From Pseudocercospora fijiensis CIRAD86 (taxonomy: Eukaryota > Ascomycota > Dothideomycetes > Mycosphaerellales > Mycosphaerellaceae), in NCBI RefSeq assembly GCF_000340215.1, contig NW_006921532.1, forward strand, positions 6,046,681-6,110,680: a DNA stretch of 64,000 nucleotides, in the 5' to 3' direction. Shown here in pieces: positions 1 to 10,829 of this stretch. Numbering within the stretch: position 1 is the first letter of the stretch; every line of letters begins with the position of its first letter. The position numbers were made by a program, and so were the translations under genes. The notes beneath the pieces were generated by a model, which was not told where the DNA came from, ran no database searches, and worked only from the letters and a program-made list of their open reading frames with translations.

Positions 1-1196
1 GAACACCTACTAAAGACAGCTAGACTCATCACGACATTTGTGGTGCTAGCCAAGAATGGGAATCTGGTCGTGAGAAAGTTCACGGTGTTTCGCAGCATGG
101 TCGCAACCACACCTTGTCCACCTTGCACCAATTTCTTCATGCCAGGTACCTTCCTCTTAGATTTCTCCTTGCTACCACTCGGTGTATTCACGCCTGCGCC
201 AGATTGTGCAGACTTCTTGCTGGCTTCTTCGAGCTTCACTTTTGCGTCAGCGCCAGGCTTTTCACTCGATGCGGCCAAGAGTTCTGGTGCAAGGCTGGCG
301 CCCAGCTTAGCAGGCAGGCTCTTGACCAAAGTCTGCACGAACGGCGGCATGCTCTTGAACTGTTTCTCGAGCGTAGGTCCAGCTTCCCTCATCAGCTTGT
401 CCATGTCATCGTATGCAGTCGGCACACCATTCATAGTGTCCTTCAAACATTGTGCAAACCGCTCATAGTACTTCTCAGTCTCTTTAGAGAAAGCAAAGAC
501 GCGGTTGTTGACTGTAGACATATTGAGGTTGTCAAGCAAGACCGAGACCTCCTTCTCTTGCTTCTCTTTCGTCTTCTCTTCATTGATACTGCCGTCTTCG
601 TTCAAGACTGGCTCGGGCTTGGCGTCTGGATCCTTTGGCTTCCAATTTGCAGGATCAAGCCATGCAGGGAGAGATTCTCGCGTGGGCACGTACGAGGCCG
701 CGAACTCGGTCCATGTGCGCTGGTCGGGTTGCTGGTCGGTGGATGATTCTTTCGAAGATGCTGGTCGCATCGCATTTGGGATGTAGGAGGCCCATGTCCG
801 CTTCTCATGAGGTTGATCGTCGTCGAGTTTGACAGCGCTATTCCAGCTTCGCGTAACTGCTTCGGCCTCTTCTTGACTAGGCAGTGGGTTGTCTTTCGGC
901 TTTTTGGCGTCACTTGGAGATACCGGAGACTTGGGCTGCGTCTCTGGCACGATGATATCGCCATCCTGGGCCTTGCTTTCTTCCTTTCGCGACGCTGGCC
1001 TTTCTTCGCCTTCATCCGTTACTGCTGTCACCTGGGGCCTCGCCGGGAGAGGCGGAGGTCTTTCTTGTGATAAAGTTCGCTCGAGAAACCTCTCATCTTC
1101 ATCTCTCAGGACAGGGTTCTGAGGATTACTCCTTCGAAGCTCTTCTTGATTCTTCTTCGCCCTAGCAAATGATGGCAACGTGAAATATGATGACAT
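1..1196 (-). CDS. Conserved hypothetical protein, C-terminus beyond window edge
   Basis: An open minus-strand frame runs without a stop from an ATG at 1196 to the left edge, giving 398 visible residues (start MSSYFTLPSFARAKKNQEEL). It appears as one exon. The first 190 residues are charged and low in complexity (acidic, proline-rich, several Ser/Lys stretches). The second half is more ordered, with a helical segment around residues 215-300 rich in charged residues (KETEKYYERFAQ, YDDMDKLMREAGP) and then a basic stretch (GSKEKSKRKVPGMKK). The last visible residues become hydrophobic just before the cut (FPFLASTTNVVMSLAVFS), so a C-terminal membrane anchor is possible. No catalytic motif is visible and I do not recognise the family. 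The start is the first ATG after upstream stops. The frame is certain; the function is unknown. Confidence 0.8.
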   Translation of the reverse strand, partial: MSSYFTLPSFARAKKNQEELRRSNPQNPVLRDEDERFLERTLSQERPPPLPARPQVTAVTDEGEERPASRKEESKAQDGDIIVPETQPKSPVSPSDAKKPKDNPLPSQEEAEAVTRSWNSAVKLDDDQPHEKRTWASYIPNAMRPASSKESSTDQQPDQRTWTEFAASYVPTRESLPAWLDPANWKPKDPDAKPEPVLNEDGSINEEKTKEKQEKEVSVLLDNLNMSTVNNRVFAFSKETEKYYERFAQCLKDTMNGVPTAYDDMDKLMREAGPTLEKQFKSMPPFVQTLVKSLPAKLGASLAPELLAASSEKPGADAKVKLEEASKKSAQSGAGVNTPSGSKEKSKRKVPGMKKLVQGGQGVVATMLRNTVNFLTTRFPFLASTTNVVMSLAVFSRC

Positions 1197-1780
1197 TGTG
1201 GTGGTGTATGCGTAGGTGAGGCGAGACATAGAAGATGTAAGAATGCAAGAACAATGCCGCTACCTACCTTTGAAATAACAATTCAGCATCGCCACTGCTT
1301 CTGCCTCTGACATCCAGGAAGCTGTCAAGCTGTCGCACACCTCGAGAGCTTGCTACGTCACAGCAATCATGAAGTTGGCGTGGGTGATGCGTGTCTGCAG
1401 CAAAACGGAGCCATTCCTGTTTGGTCATCGTCTGTCTTGGCGCTGGACCTCACTCCTTTCCAACGTCTTGACTTTGCTCGCGGCTCAAAAGGCCCATACA
1501 AAGCCTTCAAATACAGTTCGGCCACCATTGCAGCCTACAGACATACACTTGTCCACGCCGCATGGCCTATGATACAAGAACAGCCATGCTGCTGCAGCGT
1601 GTCTTGCTAACTGCGAGTCTGGACCTGGTCATTGCGGCGTGCAAACCATCGGCGAGGCTTCTACGAGCTTGGCGTATACCTATCCTCACATCAGCGTCTG
1701 CAGCTGACTGCTTACGCTCTGCTGTGCGTGGCTGACCTCTACTGGACGGAGTGGTCTTCAACAACGGCCAATTCTGGATG

Positions 1781-2206
1781 CCGCGGCAGACCAATATGGT
1801 CGTTTGTTGTTTCAAGTGAAGTTTTTCAGACACTTTACCTTGGAGGCTTTCCTGCTGGCAGTAGCTTACACTAGGTGCAATCTGGAATGTCACGAGCATC
1901 ATCTGCTTCCGGCCTCGGAGCGCCGCGGCAGACCAATATGGTCGTTTGTTGTTTCAAGTGAAGTTTTTCAGACACTTTACCTTGGAGGCTTTCCTGCTGG
2001 CAGTAGCTTACACTAGGTGCAATCTGGAATGTCACGAGCATCATCTGCTTCCGGCCTCGGAGCGCCGCGGCAGACCAATATGGTCGTTTGTTGTTTCAAG
2101 TGAAGCTTTTCAGACACTTTACCTTGGAGGCTTTCCTGCTGGCAGTAGCTTACACTAGGTGCAATCTGGAATGTCACGAGCATCATCTGCTTCCGGCCTC
2201 GGAGCG
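1781..2206. repeat. 142-bp tandem repeat, three copies
   Basis: Three head-to-tail copies start at 1781, 1923 and 2065, each with ccgcggcagaccaatatggt. They are almost identical; the only difference noticed is a T-to-C change in copy 3 (gaagtttttc to gaagcttttc near 2103). The unit length is not a multiple of three, so the matching ORFs on both strands are by-products of the repeat. Near identity implies recent expansion, and no RIP-type decay is seen between copies. Confidence 0.95.
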
Positions 2207-2261
2207 TGACAAAGTAAAGCCTCGCAGCCTCACTAGGCATATCTCGGTTCCTGTTCTTCCC

Positions 2262-2690
2262 TCTCCTCTCGAGTCCTTTGTGACACGCGAATTAGAACCT
2301 CACCAATCCCTCGAGACCCGAAGTCTCCGAAGATGTGAGCTTGGTCGGAATCATTCTCTTTCGCCTCTGCGCGCTAGGAATTAACGTGTGGTTCGAATTG
2401 CGACGCGGGCAGCGTTGCACCCGCCTACAACGGTGAGCTGCTCGTGTGAAATTTGGGCTTCGGTTCCCATTTATGCTTCTCCTCTCGAGTCCCTTATGAC
2501 ACGCGAATTGGAATCTCTCCAATCTTTGGTTTTCATATTCGTCTCGAGACCGGAAGTCTTCGAAGATGTGAATTCGGCTAGAATTATCTTCTCTTGTCTC
2601 TGCGCACTAGCAATTACCGTGTGGCTCGATTTGCGACGCGGGGAGCGTTGCTCCCACCTGCGACAGTGAGCTGCTCGTGTGGTTATTGGT
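2262..2690. repeat. Diverged tandem duplication, about 216 bp per unit
   Basis: The segment starting near 2262 (ctcgagtcctttgtgacacg) recurs near 2478 (ctcgagtcccttatgacacg). The matching blocks that follow include gaagtctccgaagatgtga / gaagtcttcgaagatgtga and gtgagctgctcgtgtg in both. The units differ at many positions and by small indels, so this duplication is older than the adjacent 142-bp triplication. Confidence 0.75.
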
Positions 2691-2949
2691 TGCGCACTGA
2701 CGCTCGTCCTCACATGTTTACGGCAATCGCGCTGCCAACGGCCTCACATCAACAGACTAGGCAGCCGCGAAGCACTAAATGAGATGTGAAGCGCCGTCAC
2801 CGCTTCATTCCACACTTCTACTTACTTCTTTCCACTCCGCTTGCGACACGATATCCAAGCCACCGACATCCTTTTGTGCGCCACCAGGTCAACCACACTT
2901 CCAGAGCGACATCAACCGACATCTCCTCTTAGCAATCCAAAGCGCCGTC

Positions 2950-4893
2950 ATGTCCGGCCTCGAAATGTTCTGGGGTGGTGCGCCCAAACCCCTGAATGAA
3001 GGTAAGCTTCCGTGATATCGCGGCTGCCAGGCTGGTGGTGTTTCGGCTTGGGCTTCAAAACGGGCATTGCGCGACGGAAAAGTAGCGACTGACAGCAGGT
3101 CACTATTCAGATATTGACACCCGAGGCGAGTTCGAACTCACTCGCGATGTCGATAATGAAGGAGAATCTGAGCCAGAAGTAAGTATTAACTCCGCACTGA
3201 GCATAACTTCCGCGCCCTCGAGAGCGAAGACCGTGGCAGCAAGGCCCCAAGCACTAACGGAGCGATCTAGTACCTCAACCCTCAGACCGGCGAGGGAGCG
3301 CCAGCAAAGAAGCGAACAGCACCTGATCTTGCCAAGTCGCTCCGCGTACCAGGCGGCGTCGCTGCCATCGCGAAGAAAATCACCGCCGACTACGACTCCG
3401 ATGATGGCCGAATCATCGAGCTCAAACAACAAAGCTACAGTGATGAGTACGTCGCGGGGAAGCTGCAACAAGAAGGTAGGGTGCGATACGTAGGCAAGAC
3501 CATAGGCAGCCGGTGGAACCGGCTGCGCAAGGTGTTGGAAGATAGGAATGACGAGCTACTCGACGATGAACTCAGCGACTGGCACGTTGGAGAGGTCAGT
3601 CAAATCAATAGCAGTCACGTTTTTGAAGAGTCACTAACGCATCTGTAGGACGAAATGGTCACCAAAATTAAAGCCGAGGTGGATAAGAAGTACGAGTCAA
3701 CCTACAAGCAGCTTCAAGAAAAGAAGTGGAAGGAAGTGTCGATCTACCTCGCCGACAAAATTGGCAAGCGCAAATACACCGCAAAAGCCTGCGAAGAGCG
3801 TTTCGAGGCGATCAAAGCCGGCACCGCGCTTCTCCCAATCGAGCTCGATGACGATCAAGCTGGACGTCGCCAGATGCGAGAGCAGCGCATTGCCAAAGCC
3901 AAAGCAGATCGCGCCGCTAACGAGGAAGCCGTTCGAATGGCCGCAGAGCTGAAGAAGGCGAAGCAAGACGCTTGCAAGAGAGCCAAAGAAGAACGTCAAG
4001 CGAAGCGTGACGAAGAAACCGCGCGAAAGAACCAGGAACTCCGCGAGCGGAATCGAATCAAGCGCGAGCGCGGAATTATTCGTCAAAAGTTGAAGGACGC
4101 GCGTGTCATTCGACTTGCGGAGATGCGTGCTCAGCGTGACTGGCAGATGGAGAAGTGGCGTGGCGAGAAGACGCTTTACAAGAACTTCACGGGCAAGAAT
4201 ATGCCAGGTCAGAGTAGTGGTCCTCGGAAGAGAAAGGTCAACGACGGCTACGATACCGATGAGGAAGAAGAGCTCGATGATATGGAGCTGGCTGAGGAGT
4301 CTGAGGCTCAGATGACTGGTGAGGAGAACGGTGCTGATGACGAGATCGAGCCCGTAAACTCTCGCGCAGACTCTGCTCTACCCATTCGCACCAAGAAGTC
4401 AGTCGATGGTCGTCGTCGCGTCAACCCAGCTCGGAATTCGAGAGTCAAAGGCAAAGGAAAGGTTGCCGCTGTGCCCGCACTTCCAGCGACTGTCAACGCT
4501 GGGTTCAACAAGGCTCCGGTCACCAAAGAGACCCTTCTCAACCCGCGCAGCATCATGAACCTGGAGGAGCTCGACGCCTGTCTCTTGTCTCGCAAGCTTG
4601 CTCGCCGCCATCCGACCGAATCTCACGCCGAAGTCGTGTCGCGTCTTGCTCACGCTGACAACGACTCGACTGTTCCCGACCTGACCGACTTGTTGAGAGC
4701 CGCAGCCGTGCCGGTTGGTGGAAGGAAGGACGACAAGATCCAGAGATTGGCAGCCGCAGAGGCAGCTAACTCGATCAAGGGATCGGCAGGCCTCATAAGC
4801 ACTGAGCTCGAGTTCATGCGGACTTATGAGGGATATCAGGGCGAGTTCGCCTATCTGCTGGATGAGGCAGAAGCAGCGGCTTCGGAAGCGTGA
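2950..4893 (+). CDS. SANT/Myb-like domain protein with long coiled coil, probable nuclear protein
   Basis: Predicted as join(2950..3001, 3099..3178, 3271..3594, 3649..4893), 566 aa. Introns start gtaagc, gtaagt and gtcagt and end in cag/tag; reading frame is kept across every junction. Two SANT/Myb-like helical segments are suggested: around residues 75-120 (SDDGRIIELKQQSYSDEYVA, then GSRWNRLRKVLED) and around 160-205 (KKWKEVSIYLADKIGKRKYT, then ACEERFEAI). An extended Arg/Lys/Glu-rich coiled coil covers about 226-324. A basic cluster (RKRK) followed by an acidic stretch is compatible with nuclear import and chromatin binding. A structured C-terminal region (about 420-560) is not recognised. 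This kind of protein is common in Dothideomycetes, but DNA binding is inferred from domain shape only. Confidence 0.8.
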
Positions 4894-5890
4894 GAGCGTG
4901 GATACGGATACTATACGAATGAGATCAGCGTGGAGTTCACAAGACTGAATCATTGTAATGGCATTGAGGAGTTAGATTGGTTGGGCTTGATTTCGGTCTT
5001 ACCAGGTAATAATCAAAGATTCAAAAGCGTGCACTGTACTATCGGCTTCACTGGCTTTGAAAATTCTTTCTACGGCGATCAATGTTCTGCTGCCTGCAGA
5101 TGGACCGAAATGACTTGCCAGAAAGCTCCGAGAACCCTATTCCCGTTCGTGATCATCGTCTTCGCACAATGGGCTGTAGTATTGGCTAGGAGCGTAGGCC
5201 GTAACGGCCCCCAAATTTATCGCTATTAACGCAGTACCAGGTAAGTGAACTGCTGTCCGGGAATTGCGATCCTTCACGATGTGGCCTCGGTCGAAACACT
5301 ATGCCTCATATCCTCGTATTGATCCGTGCTGCCGGCTGACTGATACTCTTCGGGAGCATCGAACTAAGACAGGCATTCATGAGTTGAGATGATCTTCGAT
5401 TCTTCGTCCTCGATATGATGGTTTCGCGTACGCAGCCTGTGCGACAAGGGGACGGGATAATGACGTTCTCCTGGTGCATCGTGTTCTTGATCACCGAGGT
5501 ACCTCTATTTGACAAGCCTGAGGGTTTGTGTAATGATGGCGACGAACAACAATGGTGGAATCAGGTGGATGCGGTGTTAGCCTGATGGTTTGGCAGGGAA
5601 CATGGCATGGCGTCGGCTGCCCTTGCCGAGATGATGACAAAGCTTACAACCCCGTCTGTGCGTCTGAGTTTGCCTTTTCAGAACAAGCGCATGCGAGCGA
5701 GCATCGACTCTCCATCAGTCTGACATCGAGGCTAAGACGACCGACATTGCGAGTACTGTACAGTCTGCCTTAGCTCACATTTATGACATCTGCATAATGT
5801 AAGCAGTCCCACCGCTGCACGATTGAAGAGGATTGGCAGTAGTGCCGATCCGACTGGGACCAGGGTTCCACCGCCCCGGCTTCATGCACA
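4894..5890. other. Intergenic region, no supported gene
   Basis: About 1 kb between two plus-strand genes. It holds only short, mutually overlapping ORFs (for example 4930-5229 and 5552-5773) with no recognisable domain. The first part should be the 3' UTR of the SANT-like gene and the last part the promoter of the dehydratase gene. Confidence 0.5.
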
Positions 5891-6489
5891 ATGTCAATGA
5901 ACAGAGCTTTCGGTGGACGCGCCCTGCGTGCATCACGATTTCAGTATCTGGCGGCTAGTCGACTTGGGCAAGAGCAGCCGCGTGCTTTCTTGAGCAGCTC
6001 GGCAGTCATGGTTGATCCCAGCTCTGTCTCGATTTCGCAGGGGGAAGATGAGGCGGCTGTACTCATGCAGGCCTCTGATCTGGTAGAGAATGGCAAGTGG
6101 AAGCTCTGTAACGATGGAAAAGGGCTGGAGAGAGGGTTCAAATTCAAGACCTTCAAGACGACATGGTAAATTAGCCCCGAATTGTCCGATTTGGAATTGA
6201 CTAGCTAATTTGTCATTGCCTCAGGGAGTTCATGAACGACGTGGCGGCCGAATGCAAGAAGGTGAAGCACCACCCTGAATGGAGCAATGTATACAACAAG
6301 GCCCATATACGATGGACGACCCACGATCCAGAGGGACTTTCGAGCAAAGATACTAGCATGGCCAAGTTCTGCGATGACGCGGCGAAAAGACTTAATGAAT
6401 TGGATGTCTCCCCCGACGAGTGTCGACTGGGGAGCAGCGGAAAAGTAGAAGCAGGTGACTGCTGTACCCCAAAGAAGACTGCAGCGTAG
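5891..6489 (+). CDS. Pterin-4a-carbinolamine dehydratase (PCD/DCoH family)
   Basis: Predicted as join(5891..6165, 6225..6489), 179 aa, with a 59-nt intron (gtaaat...tcag) that restores the Trp codon in KTFKTTWEFMNDV. The second exon carries the family signature: KVKHHPEWSNVYNKAHIRW with His107 and His108, then TTHDPEGLSSKD with His125. These three histidines match the active-site set that dehydrates 4a-hydroxytetrahydrobiopterin in pterin cofactor recycling. The first 40 residues are rich in Arg, Ser and Ala and lack acids (SMNRAFGGRALRASRFQYL), like a mitochondrial presequence. An internal Met at residue 40 could give a shorter cytosolic form. The C-terminal 25 residues after the fold are a Cys/Lys-containing tail. 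The family call is secure; the location is inferred. Confidence 0.92.
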
Positions 6490-7005
6490 CTGGAATGAAT
6501 TTCATGCGCATATCGCCCGCCATCTTGAGTCGGCCCTCCGCTTTCGAGTAAGTACTGGGGGCAGGGGAGTGGGACCATTACCTATTTTGCATAAAACGAT
6601 CTGGATAAGAGGGCATTTCCGCCATCCTCTCCGTGAGTGGTGTCATCCACGGTGTCTTGAGGAGAGCACATGTCGTACGCCTGGGCCATGAATACTGCAG
6701 AAAATGGCAATTGTACAGCAGAACTCTGAGGTGACTAGAGCACAAGACGTCTTCGTAGACGGCGAGAAACATCAAAATATACATGTTTCTGGAGGTCTCA
6801 AGTGTACTATGCATATTTCCATCCCGTAAGAAGTCCGTGCAACGCGCTGGTGACACACTCCACGCCCACCTTCACACAAGGCAGCTCCTTGCAAAAGTTA
6901 CATTGCTCGTGAACGTCCCCCGACCAATTCTCTAATTCGCAAAAGCCCCGAGGTTGGTACTGTGCTTCACTCTTCTGTCGCTCTAGGAGATCTGCTGTGG
7001 CCGTA
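6490..7005. other. Intergenic region, no supported gene
   Basis: Tail-to-tail interval between the dehydratase gene and the minus-strand F-box/LRR-like gene. Only short antisense ORFs are present and none shows a domain or codon pattern worth calling. Confidence 0.5.
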
Positions 7006-8061
7006 TTAGCCGTCGTCCGTGTCTGCTTCCATCTTGACGATGACATGTTTTGCCTTTCCTTGGTCCGCCATCATCCGGCGGTGCAACGAATTTGGTGATC
7101 GAATTGGGCTTGGTGATGAAGCAGCGTCCTCGAAATCGACTTTGTGGATGTTCTTGAGTCCAGGGACAGTCTCGAGAAGACTTTCGTGGTCGTGTACTAT
7201 GAGATGCTGTACCTTGGGACAGCGCTTTGGTATCTGTGAGAGGAACGACCGATAGATACCGCTCAGTAGTGACGACTTGTTGTTGCTCGGTGGAACGATA
7301 GTAAGATGTTCCAGCCCGGGCAGACAACGAAGTGCGCCGTCCAGTCGTTCGAGTTCGGTGTTGTATAGACTCCACACGCTCTGTGTCTCGCGCCTTCCGC
7401 CACTCAAGATCGGATCAAGCAGTGAAGAGAGATCGATATCGGTCAATCTTAAGGAGAGCGTCCTCACTCGAGCAAGGTCTTGCTGCTGACTTTGTTCGAT
7501 CCATGTGAAAAGCTTCTTTTGTGAAAGGAAGTTCACCGGGCGGTGGGAGCGTGTCACTGGTGTCTCCATGAGATTCTTGCTAGAGGAACCGAGAGGCCAG
7601 TGCTGCTCTGAACGCTACACGCGACGGCTGAGCAGGCGATAAGATCCTGCGGATGGTATCGCTTGTGACCTCGCTCGCAGAGCCTCGCCAAGAGACCCGT
7701 CCGCCTTATGGGACGAGCCCGATGGCCTCCACAGGCTGAGGACTGGTGATGAGCCGTCCTCGCTCAGAGCCGAGGAATTATGGCCAGTGAGTGCTCTCGT
7801 CGGGCTGTGGGACCAGACTGGCACACTAAGACTGGTATGTTTCTTGCCGAGACTCAACCGTGTAGGACTTGCAGTAGACGTTGAGAGGCCTTCGCGTCTG
7901 CTTGGGACAATTGACTCCAGTGTGAAAAAGTAAGACTTCACTGCGTCTCTGTCGAGAAGATTGTGCAAAGCCCGATGGTCCTGCAGTTGATCAGGCACGC
8001 CCTTACTCATATATCTGTCCGAGGATCGTTGTCCGTTCAGTTTCAGAGCAGGCACAACCAT
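7006..8061 (-). CDS. Probable F-box/LRR-like fungal protein, spliced model or nonsense-broken
   Basis: The part from 7569 down to 7006 (187 codons from METPVTRSHRP) looks like the body of Dothideomycete F-box-associated proteins: KKLFTWIEQ, then RVRTLSLRLTDIDLSSLLDP, LERLDGALRCLPGLEHLTI and a C-terminal QHLIVHDHESLLETVPGLKN. The frame continues upstream to an ATG at 8061 but is interrupted by one TAG at 7615-7617. A 90-nt intron from 7669 (gtcaca) to 7580 (ctctag) would remove the stop and keep frame, giving 321 aa; the donor is weak. The alternative is a nonsense mutation or a start at 7569. No clear F-box motif is seen in the N-terminal part. Function is not assignable beyond the resemblance. 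Confidence 0.4.
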
Positions 8062-9482
8062 CCACCGTCAACGTCATCAGCGACGAGGTGACAGCAATTC
8101 ACATGTCAACCCTGCTTACCACGAGAGAATGCGTAAATCAAAGCGACACAATCTTGATTCGGTACACCCCGGTCATCTATGCGTCCGGACGTAGAACACC
8201 AAAGATGCATTGCAAGCCCCATGTCTCTTTGGGCGTCGAGATACCCATGGCGATGGAAGCGGCTGGACTCCGCGTACGGTCAAGGGATATGGTGAAGAAT
8301 GGCATCTTCCGACAGGAGAGCGAACGAACCTGCGAACCGCCTTCAAGGAGGCGGCCACGAGGAAACCAATAAGCTACGCGAGCAAGTAGCACTCATTGGG
8401 TACGGAAACGCCTCTCCTGGTGATCGCGATCCTGGCGTGGACGTCACCACTTTGTACTCCAGATCGCTCCAGACTTCACTCCAGCCTCTTTGCAACACCA
8501 TCGACTCTTTCCCGCCCAAGACATGAGGACAACGAAACCGCAGAAGCCTCGTGCAGCCAGAATTCGGTGGGTAGATTGGGCCGGGCCACGCCGCAAGCGA
8601 CGAAAAAATTTGGACGTCTCTCGCCCGCCGGGAAGGCAAGCGCCATCAAGGACAGGAAAGAAGATGTAGGCGTAAATGCATAGCAGGACGAATGTAGCCC
8701 AGAGAAGAAGGAATGAGAGGTGAAGTTGAGCCAGGCCAGGCCATCAAGGTCACTGTGTGCCGACATCTGTCACTCGAACAAGGTTTCGCGAACGACTGTG
8801 ACTGTGCCACAGCAGCAGCACGGCCGCAACGGCACTGTCTCACGAGCTCTTTGCGCGCTGTCGATGATGTTTCCGGCGATATATGGGCCATGCGAAGTTC
8901 TCGTTGGGTTCTGAGGGTGGCATCAGAGGCGGTGCACGCAATTTGGCGCTTCTCGTACGACCGTCGGCCTCTCAAGATTGGGCACGCCACTCGAAGATCT
9001 GCCATTTCCGGCAGCCTTCAGCAAAAACTCGCATAGACACGCGGAGCAGCATGGCAGCCACCTCCGATTGCCACTGCTAGTGGCTTTGGTGCAATTTGTC
9101 TGGCATAAGTGGGCGTGATAAGTAGAAGCGAAGAACAGACGGATGTGGTAAGCTTGGAAATGCAGCTTTGTGCTGCATATCATGCTTTGAATATAGCAAT
9201 TGAATTCCGATCCATTCCCGCACCCACGCTTGATGCACTATCACACAAAAACGCAATTCTGCCCTCTAACACAGGACACATGAGAAGCCGTGGTAAAAAA
9301 GTACAGTTACAGTACCCTGTCTCGCCACTGCTGGGGTCGAAGGCTCGCTGCAGGAGCCACACTGAAGGCGCTCCAATCTCTATCTTTGCAGCTGCCACGT
9401 GTCTAGCACGCGGGCTGGCGGCCATCATGGCTTGGTGCTATTGTAACCTCATGCCGTCTCAACGCCATCTGCATGAGTATCC
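8062..9482. other. Intergenic region of 1.4 kb, no confident gene
   Basis: ORFs of 60-130 codons overlap on both strands. One minus-strand frame around 8740-8640 reads as a strongly hydrophobic helix (LSFLLLWATFVLLCIYAY) followed by basic residues. It follows a stop and has no ATG, so it could be an exon of an unidentified membrane protein. None of the ORFs could be joined into a convincing model. The end nearest 9482 is 3' of the pyruvate dehydrogenase gene. Confidence 0.4.
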
Positions 9483-10829
9483 TCATACTCGGAGAAGCTT
9501 GGCTGCGTAGTCTGCAATAAGCTGTTCGGTTGGGAAGCTCATCTTCTCCAGCTTCTCGGCGTATGGCGTTGGAACCTCAGCACCAGTGACACGGACTGGA
9601 GGAGCCTCTAGGTAGTCAAAGGCGTATTCGGCCGTCAAAGCCATGATCTCTGCTCCAACACCAAAGCTTGGGAAGCCAGACTCAACAGCCATGAGGCGTC
9701 CAGTTTTCTTCACTGATTTGATGATTGCCTCCACATCCATGGGCTTGATACTTCGGAGGTTAATGACCTCAGCCTCGACGCCGTACTTGCTCTTCAATTG
9801 CTCGGCTGCCACAAGGGACTGACCGACGCATCGCGAAAGGGTGACGATGGTAAGGTCTTTGCCGGGGCGCTCGATCTTCGCTTTGCCGAACTGCATATCG
9901 TTAGCCTCTTGCTGCCCAAACGCCTGGGGTGGTATGTGAGTAGGCTTACAGGAATCACGAACTCGTCACTCTGCGCCTCCTCGCTCATCTGGAATGGCAG
10001 ACCGTACAACAGCTCGTTCTCAAGCACACAAACTGGGTTAGGATCCCGAATGGCGGCCTTCAATAGACCCTTCGCATCCTCGGCGGAGTAAGGAGAAACG
10101 ACCTTGAGACCTGGAATGGATCCATACCATGCAGTATAGTCCTGCGAATGTTGGGCAGCAACACCTGCGGCGAATCCGTTGGGCCCTCGGAAAGTAATGT
10201 TACATGGCTGGATACCACCAGACATGTAGTGGGTTTTCGCAGCGGAGTTGATGATCTGATCAATGGCTTGCATGGCGAAGTTGAAAGTCATGAATTCGCA
10301 GATGGGCACCAGTCCGGCAAGCGCAGCACCCACAGTAAGACCACAGAATCCAGACTCGGTGATTGGCGAATCAATAACTCGCTTGTCGCCGAAGCGATCT
10401 AGGAGGCCCTTTGTGACTTTGTATCTGTAAGCCAGAAATGGTCAGCACTGGTCCAGATATCATTTCCTCCCTGACCTATGTTCCCCCGCCAAGTGCGTTC
10501 CTCGCGCGGATGCTACGCCTTCTCTTTTTCAGTTGATCCTGCACACCTCCTTGTGCACATTTGTTCATCTCGCGAAAGACTTACGCGCCGTTGTATTGTG
10601 CAACCTCCTCACCCAGCACGAAGACCTTTGGGTTCTTCTCCATCTCCTCCACCATTGCCTCATTGAGAGCTTCTCTCACAGTCATCTCCTTGGAGCCAGT
10701 CGCATATGTTCTCCATCTTGATACCGCTGGCGCAGCGACTCTCTGAAAGCTCGATCTCGGGATTGTAGCAGCTGTAGGACCGGAGCGGAGGAGCTGCGCC
10801 GCTGGGCGGAGAAGTCGTGCGGCAACCAT
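9483..10829 (-). CDS. PDB1: Pyruvate dehydrogenase E1 component subunit beta, mitochondrial
   Basis: Predicted minus-strand exons 10829..10585, 10424..9950 and 9890..9483, 375 aa, close to the usual length of this subunit. Intron 1 is gtaagt...ttacag. Intron 2 is gtaagc...atgcag with a ggctaacg branch point, and it joins DEFVIP to [10 protein letters not shown] as expected for the family. The start is the ATG at 10829; an upstream in-frame TTG is not used. Residues 1-43 form a basic presequence ending near WRTYATG. The pyrimidine-binding domain follows ([20 protein letters not shown] with the conserved Glu pair that contacts thiamine diphosphate, then ITFRGPNG and [12 protein letters not shown]), and then a transketolase C-terminal domain (about 250-365). 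With E1 alpha it decarboxylates pyruvate in the PDH complex of the mitochondrial matrix. Intact. Confidence 0.97.

Larger units (their letters stand above)
1197..2949. other. Intergenic region with tandem duplications, no supported gene
   Basis: This interval separates two divergently transcribed genes. ORFs here are short, overlap on both strands and show no family signal. The main content is a 142-bp triplication and an older 216-bp duplication, listed separately. Promoters of both neighbours must lie here, but no specific motif could be assigned. Confidence 0.6.

Noticed and set aside
40..1122. Several plus- and minus-strand ORFs within the first 1.1 kb
   Set aside because: They overlap the long minus-strand coding frame (1196 to 1), which has better composition and no stop, so they are shadows.
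1567..2384. Repeated 70-codon ORFs (MLFQVKFFRHF...)
   Set aside because: They are produced by the 142-bp tandem repeat; unit length is not a multiple of three and matching ORFs appear on both strands.
8343..9036. Overlapping ORFs of 90-120 codons, one with a hydrophobic helix
   Set aside because: No start codon, splice pattern or family signal could link them into a model.
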